DNA of 14,785 nt, taken from contig JACDBF010000155.1 of assembly GCA_013695055.1 (NCBI GenBank), positions 1 to 14,785 of the forward strand, read 5' to 3'. How positions within the stretch are numbered: position 1 is the first letter of the stretch; each line of letters begins with the position of its first letter. The stretch is from Actinomycetota bacterium (lineage in GTDB: Bacteria; Actinomycetota; CADDZG01; WHSQ01). Both the position numbers and the translations under genes were made by a program. Shown piece after piece: positions 5,505 to 13,121 of this stretch. The notes beneath the pieces are model-generated. The model did not search any database. It saw only the letters and a program-made list of their open reading frames with translations, and was not told the DNA's origin.

Positions 5505-7028
5505 ATGTCCGACAACAGGCCCCCCGCCAAATTACTCGGGCGGCTGGCGGGTGCCGCGGCAGACCTGCTCGTCTCGGTGGACGAGGACTCTGAGACCACA
5601 GCGCGTGGGCTTGCCTACGATTCCCGCCGGGTGAACCCTGGGGACCTCTTTTGCTGTGTCGCCGGCGCCCAGAGCGACGGGCATGTGCACGCGCCTTCGG
5701 CGGTGGCGGCGGGCGCGACTGCCCTGCTGGTGGAGCGGCGACTGGACCTCGGCGTGCCCGAGGTCGTGGTCGTAGACGCGCGCCGGGCGATGGCGCGGCT
5801 GGCGGCCGAGTTCTGGGATCACCCCGCGCGCTCGTTCAAGCTGGTCGGCGTTACCGGGACCAACGGAAAAACGACGACCGCCTACCTGGTCGATTCGATA
5901 ATGCAGGCGGCCGGTCACCCGACCGGGCTCATCGGCACGATCGAAACGCGCGTGGGCGGGCGCGTGCGGCCGGGTGTTCGAACGACTCCGGAGTCGGTGG
6001 ACCTTCAGTCCCTTTTCGCCGAGATGAGAAATGATCACGTGGGAGCGGTTGCAATGGAGGTCACCTCGCATGCGTTGGTGCTCAACAGAGTCGAGGGAGT
6101 GCGGTTCGATGCCGCCGTGTTCACCAATCTGTCTCAAGACCACCTCGACTTTCATCGAGACATGGAGGACTACTTCGCGGCGAAGAGTGGTTTGTTCCGG
6201 CCGGATCGATCGGTTAAGGGAGCGGCCAACATCGATGACGTCTACGGCCAAAAGCTTCTCGCCGATGCTCAGATTCCCTTGCTCTCCTTTGGGACCGCGC
6301 GAGAGGCCGATGTGCGCGCACGGAACGTGAAGGTGGGCCAACACGACACCGAGTTCACCATCGAGGTGCACGTCGATGGCCGGATCGAGGCCGAGGGGCG
6401 TATCAGGACTCATCTGGTGGGAGCGTTCAATGTCTCCAATTGTCTAGCGGCTGCGGCCGCGGCTCTGCAGGCGGGAATCGGCTGGGAAGCCATCAGCGAT
6501 GGCTTGGGCGCGCTTCGGGCGGTTCCGGGGCGCTTCGAGTCCATCGATCAGGGCCAGTCGTTTTCGGTGATCGTCGACTACGCGCACACGCCCGATTCAC
6601 TCGACAACATCCTGCGCGAGGCTCGGCGAATGGCGGGGAGACACGGCGGGAGAGTGGTCTGCGTGTTCGGCTGCGGCGGAGACAGGGATGCCGGCAAGAG
6701 GCCACTGATGGGAGGCGCCGCCGCCCGGCTGGCCGACGTCGTGATCGTGACGTCGGACAACCCGCGAAGTGAAGATCCGAGATCGATCATCGGTCAGATA
6801 CTCGAGGGCGTTCTGGTCGAGCGCACGGAAGGGCCCGATGCGGTGATTGAAGATCGCGCGACCGCCATCCGCGTCGCCCTTGGACGCGCGCGCTCGGGTG
6901 ATGTCGTTGTCATAGCGGGCAGAGGACACGAGACGCTCCAGGAGCGCGCGGACGGGGTGATCCCGCTCGACGACCGTAAGGTCGCGCGCGCGGCTCTCAC
7001 GGATCTGGGTCTCGGCGAGCGACCATGA
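5505..7028 (+). CDS. murE: UDP-MurNAc-L-Ala-D-Glu:meso-diaminopimelate ligase MurE
   Basis: This cytoplasmic ATP-dependent ligase adds the third residue of the stem peptide. The 507 residues cover all three Mur-ligase domains: an N-terminal UMAG-binding domain (YDSRRVNPGDLF at 38-49), a central ATPase domain with the P-loop GVTGTNGKTTT (Lys122), EVTSHAL (185-191), NLSQDHLDFH (208-217) and the likely carbamylated Lys227 in FAAKSGLF, then FNVSNCLAA (308-316), and a C-terminal domain with VDYAHTPDSL, GCGGDRDAGKRP and TSDNPRSEDP. DNPR (418-421) is the known specificity motif for meso-diaminopimelate rather than lysine, so the organism should have A1-gamma-type peptidoglycan. The ribosome site is weak. 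The stop overlaps the mraY start (ATGA), leaving no room for murF, which normally follows. Confidence 0.97.
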   Translation: MSDNRPPAKLLGRLAGAAADLLVSVDEDSETTARGLAYDSRRVNPGDLFCCVAGAQSDGHVHAPSAVAAGATALLVERRLDLGVPEVVVVDARRAMARLAAEFWDHPARSFKLVGVTGTNGKTTTAYLVDSIMQAAGHPTGLIGTIETRVGGRVRPGVRTTPESVDLQSLFAEMRNDHVGAVAMEVTSHALVLNRVEGVRFDAAVFTNLSQDHLDFHRDMEDYFAAKSGLFRPDRSVKGAANIDDVYGQKLLADAQIPLLSFGTAREADVRARNVKVGQHDTEFTIEVHVDGRIEAEGRIRTHLVGAFNVSNCLAAAAAALQAGIGWEAISDGLGALRAVPGRFESIDQGQSFSVIVDYAHTPDSLDNILREARRMAGRHGGRVVCVFGCGGDRDAGKRPLMGGAAARLADVVIVTSDNPRSEDPRSIIGQILEGVLVERTEGPDAVIEDRATAIRVALGRARSGDVVVIAGRGHETLQERADGVIPLDDRKVARAALTDLGLGERP

Positions 7029-8068
7029 TCAGCATCATGCTTGCGGGCCTGTTCGGGCTTGGCATAGCGCTGCTCGGCACCCCGGTCGCGATCAAGGCTT
7101 TTCGCCGGCGGGGGTGGGGCCAGCTCATTCGCGAAGAAGGCCCTAAGGCTCACTACGAAAAGCGTGGCACGCCCACCATGGGTGGGCTGGTCATCCTTGC
7201 CGGCGCGATAGGCGGATATTTCTTCGGCCACATCGGCAGCGAGGGCTTCCTTCCCCTGCGAGACAGCGGACTTCTCGCCATGGGGGCGATCGTCGCCTTT
7301 GCGGGCCTGGGCTTTGCCGACGACTTCATCAAGATTCGAATGTCGCGCTCCCTGGGCTTACAGAGAAGAGCGAAGTTCATCGGTCAGGCGGGTATCGCGG
7401 CGGTGTTCGGAGTGCTTGCGGTCGAGGTCGTGGGCGTTGGGACCGACATATCGTTCTTCCGTTCGACCGCGCTCGACTTGGGAGTGATCTTCTTCCTATG
7501 GGTCTTTCTCATGATCGCCGCGTCTTCCAACGGCGTGAACCTTACCGACGGGCTCGACGGGCTCGCGGTGGGTTCCGCCGCGCAAGTGCTCGCAGCTTTC
7601 GTCGTGGTCGCTTTCTGGCAGTTTCGTCACCAGGGCTTCTACGACATAAGCGAGACGGGATCCGATCCCTTTGAGCTGGCGGTCGTCGCGGCGGCACTCT
7701 TCGGCGCGTGTGCGGGTTTCCTCTGGTGGAACACGGCGCCGGCAAAAGTCTTCATGGGAGACACCGGGTCGCTGATGCTCGGCGGAGCCATGGCCGTCCT
7801 CGCCATCCTCCTCAACACGCAATTGCTTCTCGTCGTCATGGGCGGTCTCTACGTGGTCGAGACCCTGTCGGTCATCGTCCAGGTAGCCGTCTTCAGGCGC
7901 ACGGGAAAACGCGTGTTCTTGATGGCTCCCATTCATCATCACTTCGAGCTGACGGGCTGGCCTGAATTCACGGTCATCGTTCGCTTCTGGGTGCTGTCCG
8001 GCCTGTCGGTCGCGTTCGGCCTCGGTCTCTTCTATGCGGACTTCCTGTCCAAGGGAGGTTTGCGATGA
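7025..8068 (+). CDS. mraY: Phospho-MurNAc-pentapeptide transferase MraY
   Basis: MraY is a polytopic membrane enzyme that transfers phospho-MurNAc-pentapeptide from UDP to undecaprenyl phosphate, giving lipid I. The 347-residue protein has multiple hydrophobic spans and all diagnostic motifs: GTPTMGG (48-54), the Mg-binding FADDFIK (97-103, Asp99-Asp100), NLTDGLDGLA (172-181), VFMGDTGSL with catalytic-site Asp246, and the HHH loop APIHHHFELTGW (301-312). It begins with ATGA at the murE stop and ends with ATGA at the murD start, so translation is probably coupled. The sugar-phosphate transferase fold alone could also suggest a WecA-type enzyme, but the HHH loop and context settle on MraY. Its substrate needs the MurF product, although murF is not in this cluster. 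Confidence 0.98.
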   Translation: MISIMLAGLFGLGIALLGTPVAIKAFRRRGWGQLIREEGPKAHYEKRGTPTMGGLVILAGAIGGYFFGHIGSEGFLPLRDSGLLAMGAIVAFAGLGFADDFIKIRMSRSLGLQRRAKFIGQAGIAAVFGVLAVEVVGVGTDISFFRSTALDLGVIFFLWVFLMIAASSNGVNLTDGLDGLAVGSAAQVLAAFVVVAFWQFRHQGFYDISETGSDPFELAVVAAALFGACAGFLWWNTAPAKVFMGDTGSLMLGGAMAVLAILLNTQLLLVVMGGLYVVETLSVIVQVAVFRRTGKRVFLMAPIHHHFELTGWPEFTVIVRFWVLSGLSVAFGLGLFYADFLSKGGLR

Positions 8069-9444
8069 TCGAGCTGGCGGGCACGCGCGTCATCGTCATC
8101 GGGCTAGGGGTGAGCGGGTACTCGGCCGCCCGGATACTCGCCCCGGTGGCGGCCAACGTGCGCGTCAGCGAGGAAAGGGCCGGCCCCGACGTCACCGAGC
8201 GCGCGGCCGCATTGCGCGCCCTAGCCGTCGAGGTCGAGATCGGCGGTCACGACCTCTCTGCGCTCGACGCCGATCTCGTCGTGGTCAGCCCCGGCGTTTC
8301 GCCGGACGCGCCGGTCGTTCGGGCGGCGAGGGAGAAGGGGCTCCGCATCATCGGCGAGATCGAGCTCGCCTTTCAACTAGCGTCATGTGACTTTCTCGCC
8401 GTGACGGGCACCAACGGCAAGACGACGACGACATCTCTGCTGGCGGCCATGCTGAGGGAGTCGAATATCCCGTCGACGGCTGCAGGGAACATCGGGCTCC
8501 CTCTCATCGAGGCGGTGCAACGCGTGGGTCGGGGCGGAGCGATCGCTCTTGAGGTTTCGAGCTTTCAGCTGGCGACCATCGAAGACTTCCGAGCCAAGGT
8601 GGCCGTGGTGCTAAACGTTGCGGAGGATCACACCGACTGGCATGGCGGCCTCGAACGATACGCCGCAGCGAAGGCGCGCATCACCGAGAATCAGCGCCCG
8701 GAGGATTCGCTCCTGTTCAATCGTGAGGACGAACGCGCGCTGGCGATGTCCCAGGCTACGCGCGCGCGCGTTGTCCCGTTTTCTTCCCGGGGTGCTCCGC
8801 CGGGGGGCATCGGCGTCGATGGTTGCAGCGTGGTCTGGCGTGGCGAGCCCGTACTCCACATGGACGATCTCTCGATGCCCGGGCAAGCCGGGATCGACAA
8901 TACGATTGCGGCCGTCGGCGCGGCGCTGGAGTACGGCCTCGATCATGAGGTGATAGCGCGCGCCGTCAAGGCGTTCGAACCGTTGCCGCACCGCATGCAG
9001 ACCATCGCCGAGATCGCCGGAGTCACGTACATCAACGACTCCAAGGCAACTAATCCTCACGCTACCCTGGCCGCCGTCCGAGGCTTGACCGACGTAGTCC
9101 TCATTGCCGGCGGGCGCAGCAAGGGCATGGACCTCGCTTCTCTGGCCGGCACGGCGCCTCCGGTGAGATCTGTGATCGCACTTGGAGAGGCGCGCGATGA
9201 GCTGCGCGACGTGTTCGCCGAGCGAGCCCCCGTAACGCTCGCCGACTCGATGACCGAGGCGGTGAAGCTTGCTGCAGAGGCCGCGGGTGACAAAGGGTCC
9301 GTCTTGCTGTCGCCCGGATGTGCGAGCCTGGACATGTATCGGAGCTATGCAGAGCGCGGACAGGACTTCACGCGCGCGGTGCTCTCGCTGGACCATAGCG
9401 GAACACGGCGCCCAGAGGAGGGGAGGGAACATGGCAAGCCGTAG
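8065..9444 (+). CDS. murD: UDP-MurNAc-L-alanine:D-glutamate ligase MurD
   Basis: MurD adds D-Glu to UDP-MurNAc-L-Ala in the cytoplasm. The protein has 459 residues. It shows the N-terminal Rossmann-like UDP-binding start (VIVIGLGVSGYSA), the P-loop VTGTNGKTTTT (Lys119), GNIGLPL (141-147), EVSSFQL (163-169), EDHTDWHGGLERYAAAKARI with the likely carbamylated Lys203, PLPHRMQTI (307-314), INDSKATNP (323-331), GGRSKGMD (349-356) and the C-terminal LSPGCASLDMY...RGQDF. The ATG at 8065 overlaps the mraY stop and has a strong AAGGGAGGT Shine-Dalgarno at 8051-8059. The motif that is usually H-N-x-x-N-x-L-A-A reads AGIDNTIAA (275-283), so the normally conserved His-Asn is missing; see findings. The last 14 bp overlap ftsW. 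Confidence 0.96.
   Translation: MIELAGTRVIVIGLGVSGYSAARILAPVAANVRVSEERAGPDVTERAAALRALAVEVEIGGHDLSALDADLVVVSPGVSPDAPVVRAAREKGLRIIGEIELAFQLASCDFLAVTGTNGKTTTTSLLAAMLRESNIPSTAAGNIGLPLIEAVQRVGRGGAIALEVSSFQLATIEDFRAKVAVVLNVAEDHTDWHGGLERYAAAKARITENQRPEDSLLFNREDERALAMSQATRARVVPFSSRGAPPGGIGVDGCSVVWRGEPVLHMDDLSMPGQAGIDNTIAAVGAALEYGLDHEVIARAVKAFEPLPHRMQTIAEIAGVTYINDSKATNPHATLAAVRGLTDVVLIAGGRSKGMDLASLAGTAPPVRSVIALGEARDELRDVFAERAPVTLADSMTEAVKLAAEAAGDKGSVLLSPGCASLDMYRSYAERGQDFTRAVLSLDHSGTRRPEEGREHGKP
9416..9427 (+). promoter_or_regulatory. Strong ribosome binding site deciding the ftsW start
   Basis: AGGAGG (9416-9421) runs into a second GGGAGGG, ending 3-9 nt before the ATG at 9431. The site lies inside the 3' end of murD and clearly favours 9431 over upstream in-frame codons. 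Confidence 0.7.
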
Positions 9445-10657
9445 CGCGACCGTGACGCGCCCCCTTTCCCGCCCCGGAAGGGCCTCCGGGCACGCGAGCG
9501 AGCTAAGGCTCGGTCACCCCGCCGTGCTCATAGCGGGGGGAGCCTGCTCGCTGGTCGTTCTCGGCCTCGTGATGATCCTTTCCGCGAGCTCGGTGACGTC
9601 GTTTGCCAACTACGGGTCATCCTTCTTGTTCTTCAAGCGCCAGCTCTTGTGGACCATCCTCGGCATGGTGAGCTTTGGGCTCTTTTGCCGGATCGATTAC
9701 CGGAAGCTTCGGTATGCGGGCTACTTCCTCTGCCCGATCACCATCATGCTACTGGTCGCCGTCCTCGTGCCGGGGGTAGGGGTGGTGGCGAACGGAAGCG
9801 CGCGCTGGCTTGCGCTCGGCCCTCTTTCCTTTCAGCCTTCGGAGCTGGCGAAGCTCGCGATAGTCCTTCTGGCGGCGGATGTGTTCGCACGCAAGCGCGA
9901 ACGCATGCTCGACTCGTTCTCCCACACGATGGTTCCGGTGGTTCCCGCGATATTGATTCTGCTGGCCCTCGTGGTTCTGCAGCCCGACCTTGGAACCACC
10001 GTGCTACTGGGCACGATCGGCATGGGCCTGTTGTTCGTGGCGGGAGCGCCGCTGCGCCATCTGACGCCGGTCGTTCTCGCCGGGGTCGCGGGCACCGCCT
10101 TCGCCGCCTTGAGCGCCGACTACCGTCGGGCCCGGGTGCTTGCATTCATGGACCCGTGGGCGGATCCCTTGAGGACCGGGTATCACACCATTCAGTCGTT
10201 GATCGCCATGGGCTCAGGCGGATGGTTCGGCGTGGGGCTCGGCGCCAGCAGACAGAAGTGGATGTACATTCCCAACGCGCACACCGACTTCATCTTCGCG
10301 ATCCTCGGCGAAGAGATGGGTTTACTCGGCACGGGGGTTGTCCTCGGCATCTTTTGTTTCATCGCGTATCTCGGTATCCGCACGGCCCTGCGCGCCCCCG
10401 ATCGTTTCGGAATGTTGATCGCCTCAGGCATCACGATCTGGATATCCGCGCAGGCGCTGGTGAACATGGGCGCCGTGACGGCGTCGTTGCCTATTACGGG
10501 CGTCCCGCTTCCACTCGTTTCCTTCGGCGGTTCTTCGTTGCTCGTGATGTTGAGCGCCATGGGCATCCTTACCAACGTCGCCCTGCAGGGCGAGCGCAAG
10601 ATGGCGCGCCGGCGAGCGCGCGCCGGGGCCCCAGGGAAGGGACGCTCAGGCCGATGA
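9431..10657 (+). CDS. ftsW: Septal peptidoglycan glycosyltransferase FtsW (SEDS family)
   Basis: FtsW polymerises lipid II into glycan strands at the septum together with FtsI. From the ATG at 9431 the protein has 408 residues with about ten membrane spans after a ~25-residue basic cytoplasmic start. SEDS signatures are clear: GLVMILSASS (45-54), FFKRQLLW (67-74), NGSARWLALGPLSFQPSELAKLA (121-143), QPDLGTT (184-190), GYHTIQSLIAMGSGGWFGVGLG (250-271), AHTDFIFAILGEEMG (283-297) with the conserved Asp286, and PLPLVSFGGSS. The ribosome site is strong, suggesting independent loading of ribosomes at this point. It overlaps murD by 14 bp, the largest overlap in the cluster, and murG by 4 bp (ATGA). 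RodA is the alternative SEDS paralogue, but the dcw position supports FtsW. Confidence 0.96.
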   Translation: MASRSATVTRPLSRPGRASGHASELRLGHPAVLIAGGACSLVVLGLVMILSASSVTSFANYGSSFLFFKRQLLWTILGMVSFGLFCRIDYRKLRYAGYFLCPITIMLLVAVLVPGVGVVANGSARWLALGPLSFQPSELAKLAIVLLAADVFARKRERMLDSFSHTMVPVVPAILILLALVVLQPDLGTTVLLGTIGMGLLFVAGAPLRHLTPVVLAGVAGTAFAALSADYRRARVLAFMDPWADPLRTGYHTIQSLIAMGSGGWFGVGLGASRQKWMYIPNAHTDFIFAILGEEMGLLGTGVVLGIFCFIAYLGIRTALRAPDRFGMLIASGITIWISAQALVNMGAVTASLPITGVPLPLVSFGGSSLLVMLSAMGILTNVALQGERKMARRRARAGAPGKGRSGR

Positions 10658-11751
10658 ACATTGCGATAGCGGGCGGCGGCACCGCCGGGCACGTGACTCC
10701 GGCGATCGCCGTGGCTCTGGCTCTTACGGGAGATCGGGTTTCCTTTCTCGGCACGTCCGCAGGCGTCGAGGCACGACTCGTTCCCGACGCCGGCTTTTCA
10801 CTGACATTCATCGACGTGAGGGGTTTCGACAGAGCGCGTCCCTGGTCTATCGCGCCGGTGGGATGGCGCGCCGTGGGAGCGATTGGGGAGGCCCGGGGCC
10901 AGCTGAAGAAGCTCAGCCCAGATGTATGCCTCGGCATGGGCGGCTACGTAAGTCTTCCGGTTTGCCTGGCCGCGCGCTCGCTGCGCGTCCCCATTGTCGT
11001 GCACGAGCAGAACATCGTCCTCGGGCTCGCCAATCGCATTCTGAAGAGAACAGCCGCTCGCGTGGCGGTGACTTACGAAGAGACTCTCGAAGGCTTGGGC
11101 GGCCGCGGAGCGCTCGTCGGGAACCCCATCAGGCCCGAGATCGCCTCCTTGGATGTGGCCTCGGAACGGGAGCTGGGATGGAAGCGCTTCGAGCTCGACC
11201 CCACCCGCAAGACCATCTTGGTTTTCGGCGGCAGCCTGGGAGCACAGACTGTCAATGAGGCGGCCCTGGGGCTCGGCATCCGGTGGCGCGACCGGTCCGA
11301 CGTGCAGATACTGCATATCGTTGGGCCTTCGTCGTACGACTCCTACGAGCAGAGGGTGCGAGAAGAAGTCCGGGGCTCCCGACTGATCTATCGCACCGAG
11401 AGCTATGTCGAACGAATGGCCGAGGCTTATGCCGCCGCCGACTTCGCGCTCTGTCGCGGGGGCGCCACGACGATAGCCGAGCTCGGAGCCGTCGGCCTTC
11501 CCGCGCTGATAGTTCCTTATCCTCACCATCGCGACCGGCAACAAGAGCGGCAGGCGCGCATACTGGAGGGTGCCGGGGCGGCCTTTGTGGTGGCAGATGG
11601 AGGCGCGCGTCCCGACGTCATCGCCGGAAAGATCGAGCCTCTCATCGACGATGAGGAGGCCTTGGCCCGTATGCGAGCTGCGATGGCCGTTTTTGGCCGG
11701 CCAGATGCCGCGCAACTCCTTGCAGCCGTCGTACGAGCCTGTGCGCGATGA
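10654..11751 (+). CDS. murG: UDP-GlcNAc:lipid I GlcNAc transferase MurG
   Basis: MurG is a peripheral GT28 glycosyltransferase on the cytoplasmic face of the membrane that turns lipid I into lipid II. The ATG at 10654 overlaps the ftsW stop and gives 365 residues, normal for the family. Visible motifs: GGGTAGHVTPAIAVA (7-21, His13), MGGYVSLP (95-102), VVHEQN (115-120), VGNPIRPEI (155-163), VFGGSLGAQTVNEA (190-203), the UDP-GlcNAc-binding CRGGATTIAELGAVG (267-281, Glu276) and the C-terminal PYPHHRDRQQERQARILEGAGAA. In that last motif the Asn usual after Q-x-x is Gln, a conservative change. The same reading frame happens to be open for 335 codons upstream inside ftsW; that extension is not part of MurG. 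The stop overlaps murC (ATGA). Confidence 0.97.
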   Translation: MNIAIAGGGTAGHVTPAIAVALALTGDRVSFLGTSAGVEARLVPDAGFSLTFIDVRGFDRARPWSIAPVGWRAVGAIGEARGQLKKLSPDVCLGMGGYVSLPVCLAARSLRVPIVVHEQNIVLGLANRILKRTAARVAVTYEETLEGLGGRGALVGNPIRPEIASLDVASERELGWKRFELDPTRKTILVFGGSLGAQTVNEAALGLGIRWRDRSDVQILHIVGPSSYDSYEQRVREEVRGSRLIYRTESYVERMAEAYAAADFALCRGGATTIAELGAVGLPALIVPYPHHRDRQQERQARILEGAGAAFVVADGGARPDVIAGKIEPLIDDEEALARMRAAMAVFGRPDAAQLLAAVVRACAR

Positions 11752-13121
11752 CCTTTCCCGAGGGCGGCCGAATACATTTCATCGGGATCGGAGGCGTCGG
11801 CATGTCCGCGATCGCGAAGGTGCTGCGCGAGCGCGGATACGAGATATCCGGCTCGGATGTGCGGAGATCTCCGCCGGTGGTCACCTTGGAGGCAATGGGG
11901 GCACGCATCGACATCGGTCATTGGGCGGCCTCCGTAGAGGGAGCCGCGCTTGTCGTGGTGTCCTCGGCTATCAAGAAGAACAATCCAGAGGTCGTTCATG
12001 CCGGTGTGCTGGGCGTGCCCGTCATCTCTCGGGGCGAGGCCCTCGCCGCTCTCTTGGACGAGCATGGGCGCTCGATCGTGGTTGCGGGAACTCACGGAAA
12101 GACCACAACGACGTCGATGATCGTCACGATCCTCCGTCATGCGGGCATGGATCCCACATACCTCGTGGGGGGAGGTCTCAACGACGCGGGGACCAACGCT
12201 CGGTATGGGAAGGATGCCGTGGTCGTTGCCGAATCCGATGAGAGCGACGGTTCCTTTCTGCTGTTGTCGCCAGATGTCGCGGTGGTCACCAACGTCGAAC
12301 CAGACCATCTGGACTACTGGAGGTCGTTCGAGGCGCTGCTTGAAGGCTTCGAGACCTTTCTCATGCGCGTGCGCGAGGGCGGATCAATCGTCCTACCGTC
12401 GGGCGCGACAGAGTTAACCGAGCGCGCGCTCGAGACCGGCCGGAATGTGCTCAGCTTCGGTGACGGGGGATCGATGCACGTCCATGACATGAAGCTCGAT
12501 ATCGAGGGGGCGGACTTCATGATCGTTTCCGATGAGCAGTCCGAGCCGGTTCGTCTCAACGTGGCCGGACGACACAACGTGATCAATGCGCTTGCAGCCG
12601 TTGCGGCTTGTACGCGGATCGGGATGAGCTTGAGCCGGGCGTGCACGGGGCTGTCCCAGTTCAAGGGCGTCGAGCGCCGCTTTCAGGTGCGCGGTAGCGC
12701 GGCCGGAGTCACCGTGATCGATGATTATGCGCATCACCCCACCGAGGTGCGCGTGAATCTCGAAGCCGCCCGGCTGGGAACTTGGGATCGAGTGATCGCA
12801 GTTTTCCAACCGCACCTCTACTCGCGCACGGCCGCCCTGGCCCACGAGTTCGGCGCTTCATTCGGAGATGCGGATCGGATCATCGTCACCGATGTGTACG
12901 GTGCGCGCGAGGTCCCCCAGCCGGGAGTGAGCGGCAAGCTGGTGGCCGACGCGGTCTGTGCCCGGCTTCCCGGCCGGCCGGTTGCCTACATTCCGCATCG
13001 GGGGGAGCTGCTTTCCTACCTCGCCACATCCGTGCGGGCCGGGGACCTGGTTCTGACGCTCGGCGCGGGGGACATAAGCGCCGTGGGCGAGGAGCTTCTC
13101 GAGCGGCTGGGGACGAAGTGA
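11748..13121 (+). CDS. murC: UDP-N-acetylmuramate:L-alanine ligase MurC
   Basis: MurC adds the first amino acid, L-Ala, to UDP-MurNAc. The 457-residue protein starts with the family hallmark IHFIGIGGVGMSAIA (9-23), followed by GYEISGSD (30-37), SSAIKKNNPEV (72-82), the P-loop VVAGTHGKTTTTSM (Lys118), AESDESDGSF (161-170), TNVEPDHLDYW (181-191), the intact AGRHNVINALAA motif, GVERRFQV and VIDDYAHHPTEV, and FQPHLYSRT. No ribosome site is visible before the ATG at 11748, which overlaps the murG stop, so translation likely depends on coupling. A GTGA overlap links it to murB. Nothing in the sequence is unusual. Confidence 0.97.
   Translation: MTFPEGGRIHFIGIGGVGMSAIAKVLRERGYEISGSDVRRSPPVVTLEAMGARIDIGHWAASVEGAALVVVSSAIKKNNPEVVHAGVLGVPVISRGEALAALLDEHGRSIVVAGTHGKTTTTSMIVTILRHAGMDPTYLVGGGLNDAGTNARYGKDAVVVAESDESDGSFLLLSPDVAVVTNVEPDHLDYWRSFEALLEGFETFLMRVREGGSIVLPSGATELTERALETGRNVLSFGDGGSMHVHDMKLDIEGADFMIVSDEQSEPVRLNVAGRHNVINALAAVAACTRIGMSLSRACTGLSQFKGVERRFQVRGSAAGVTVIDDYAHHPTEVRVNLEAARLGTWDRVIAVFQPHLYSRTAALAHEFGASFGDADRIIVTDVYGAREVPQPGVSGKLVADAVCARLPGRPVAYIPHRGELLSYLATSVRAGDLVLTLGAGDISAVGEELLERLGTK

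Noticed and set aside
5532..6413. Long minus-strand open frames (also 8611-9432, 10798-11715, 11523-12308)
   Set aside because: They lie antisense to murE, murD, murG and murC, show no family motifs, and are expected from third-position GC bias in high-GC genes.
8758..8770. Alternating CG run (possible Z-DNA or repeat)
   Set aside because: Short and inside murD coding sequence, explained by Arg/Ala codons; similar runs occur throughout the window.
9269..9430. 54-codon N-terminal extension of ftsW inside murD
   Set aside because: The sequence is not FtsW-like and an AGGAGG ribosome site sits just before the ATG at 9431.
9649..10653. 335-codon extension of murG through ftsW, suggesting a fusion protein
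   Set aside because: It is a stop-free shadow frame of ftsW, rich in Arg/Gly/Pro, with no domain. MurG begins with its normal N-terminal motif at 10654.
12782..13117. 112-codon extension of murB inside murC
   Set aside because: It is an out-of-frame reading of murC. The GTG at 13118 gives the normal MurB length and a GTGA overlap.
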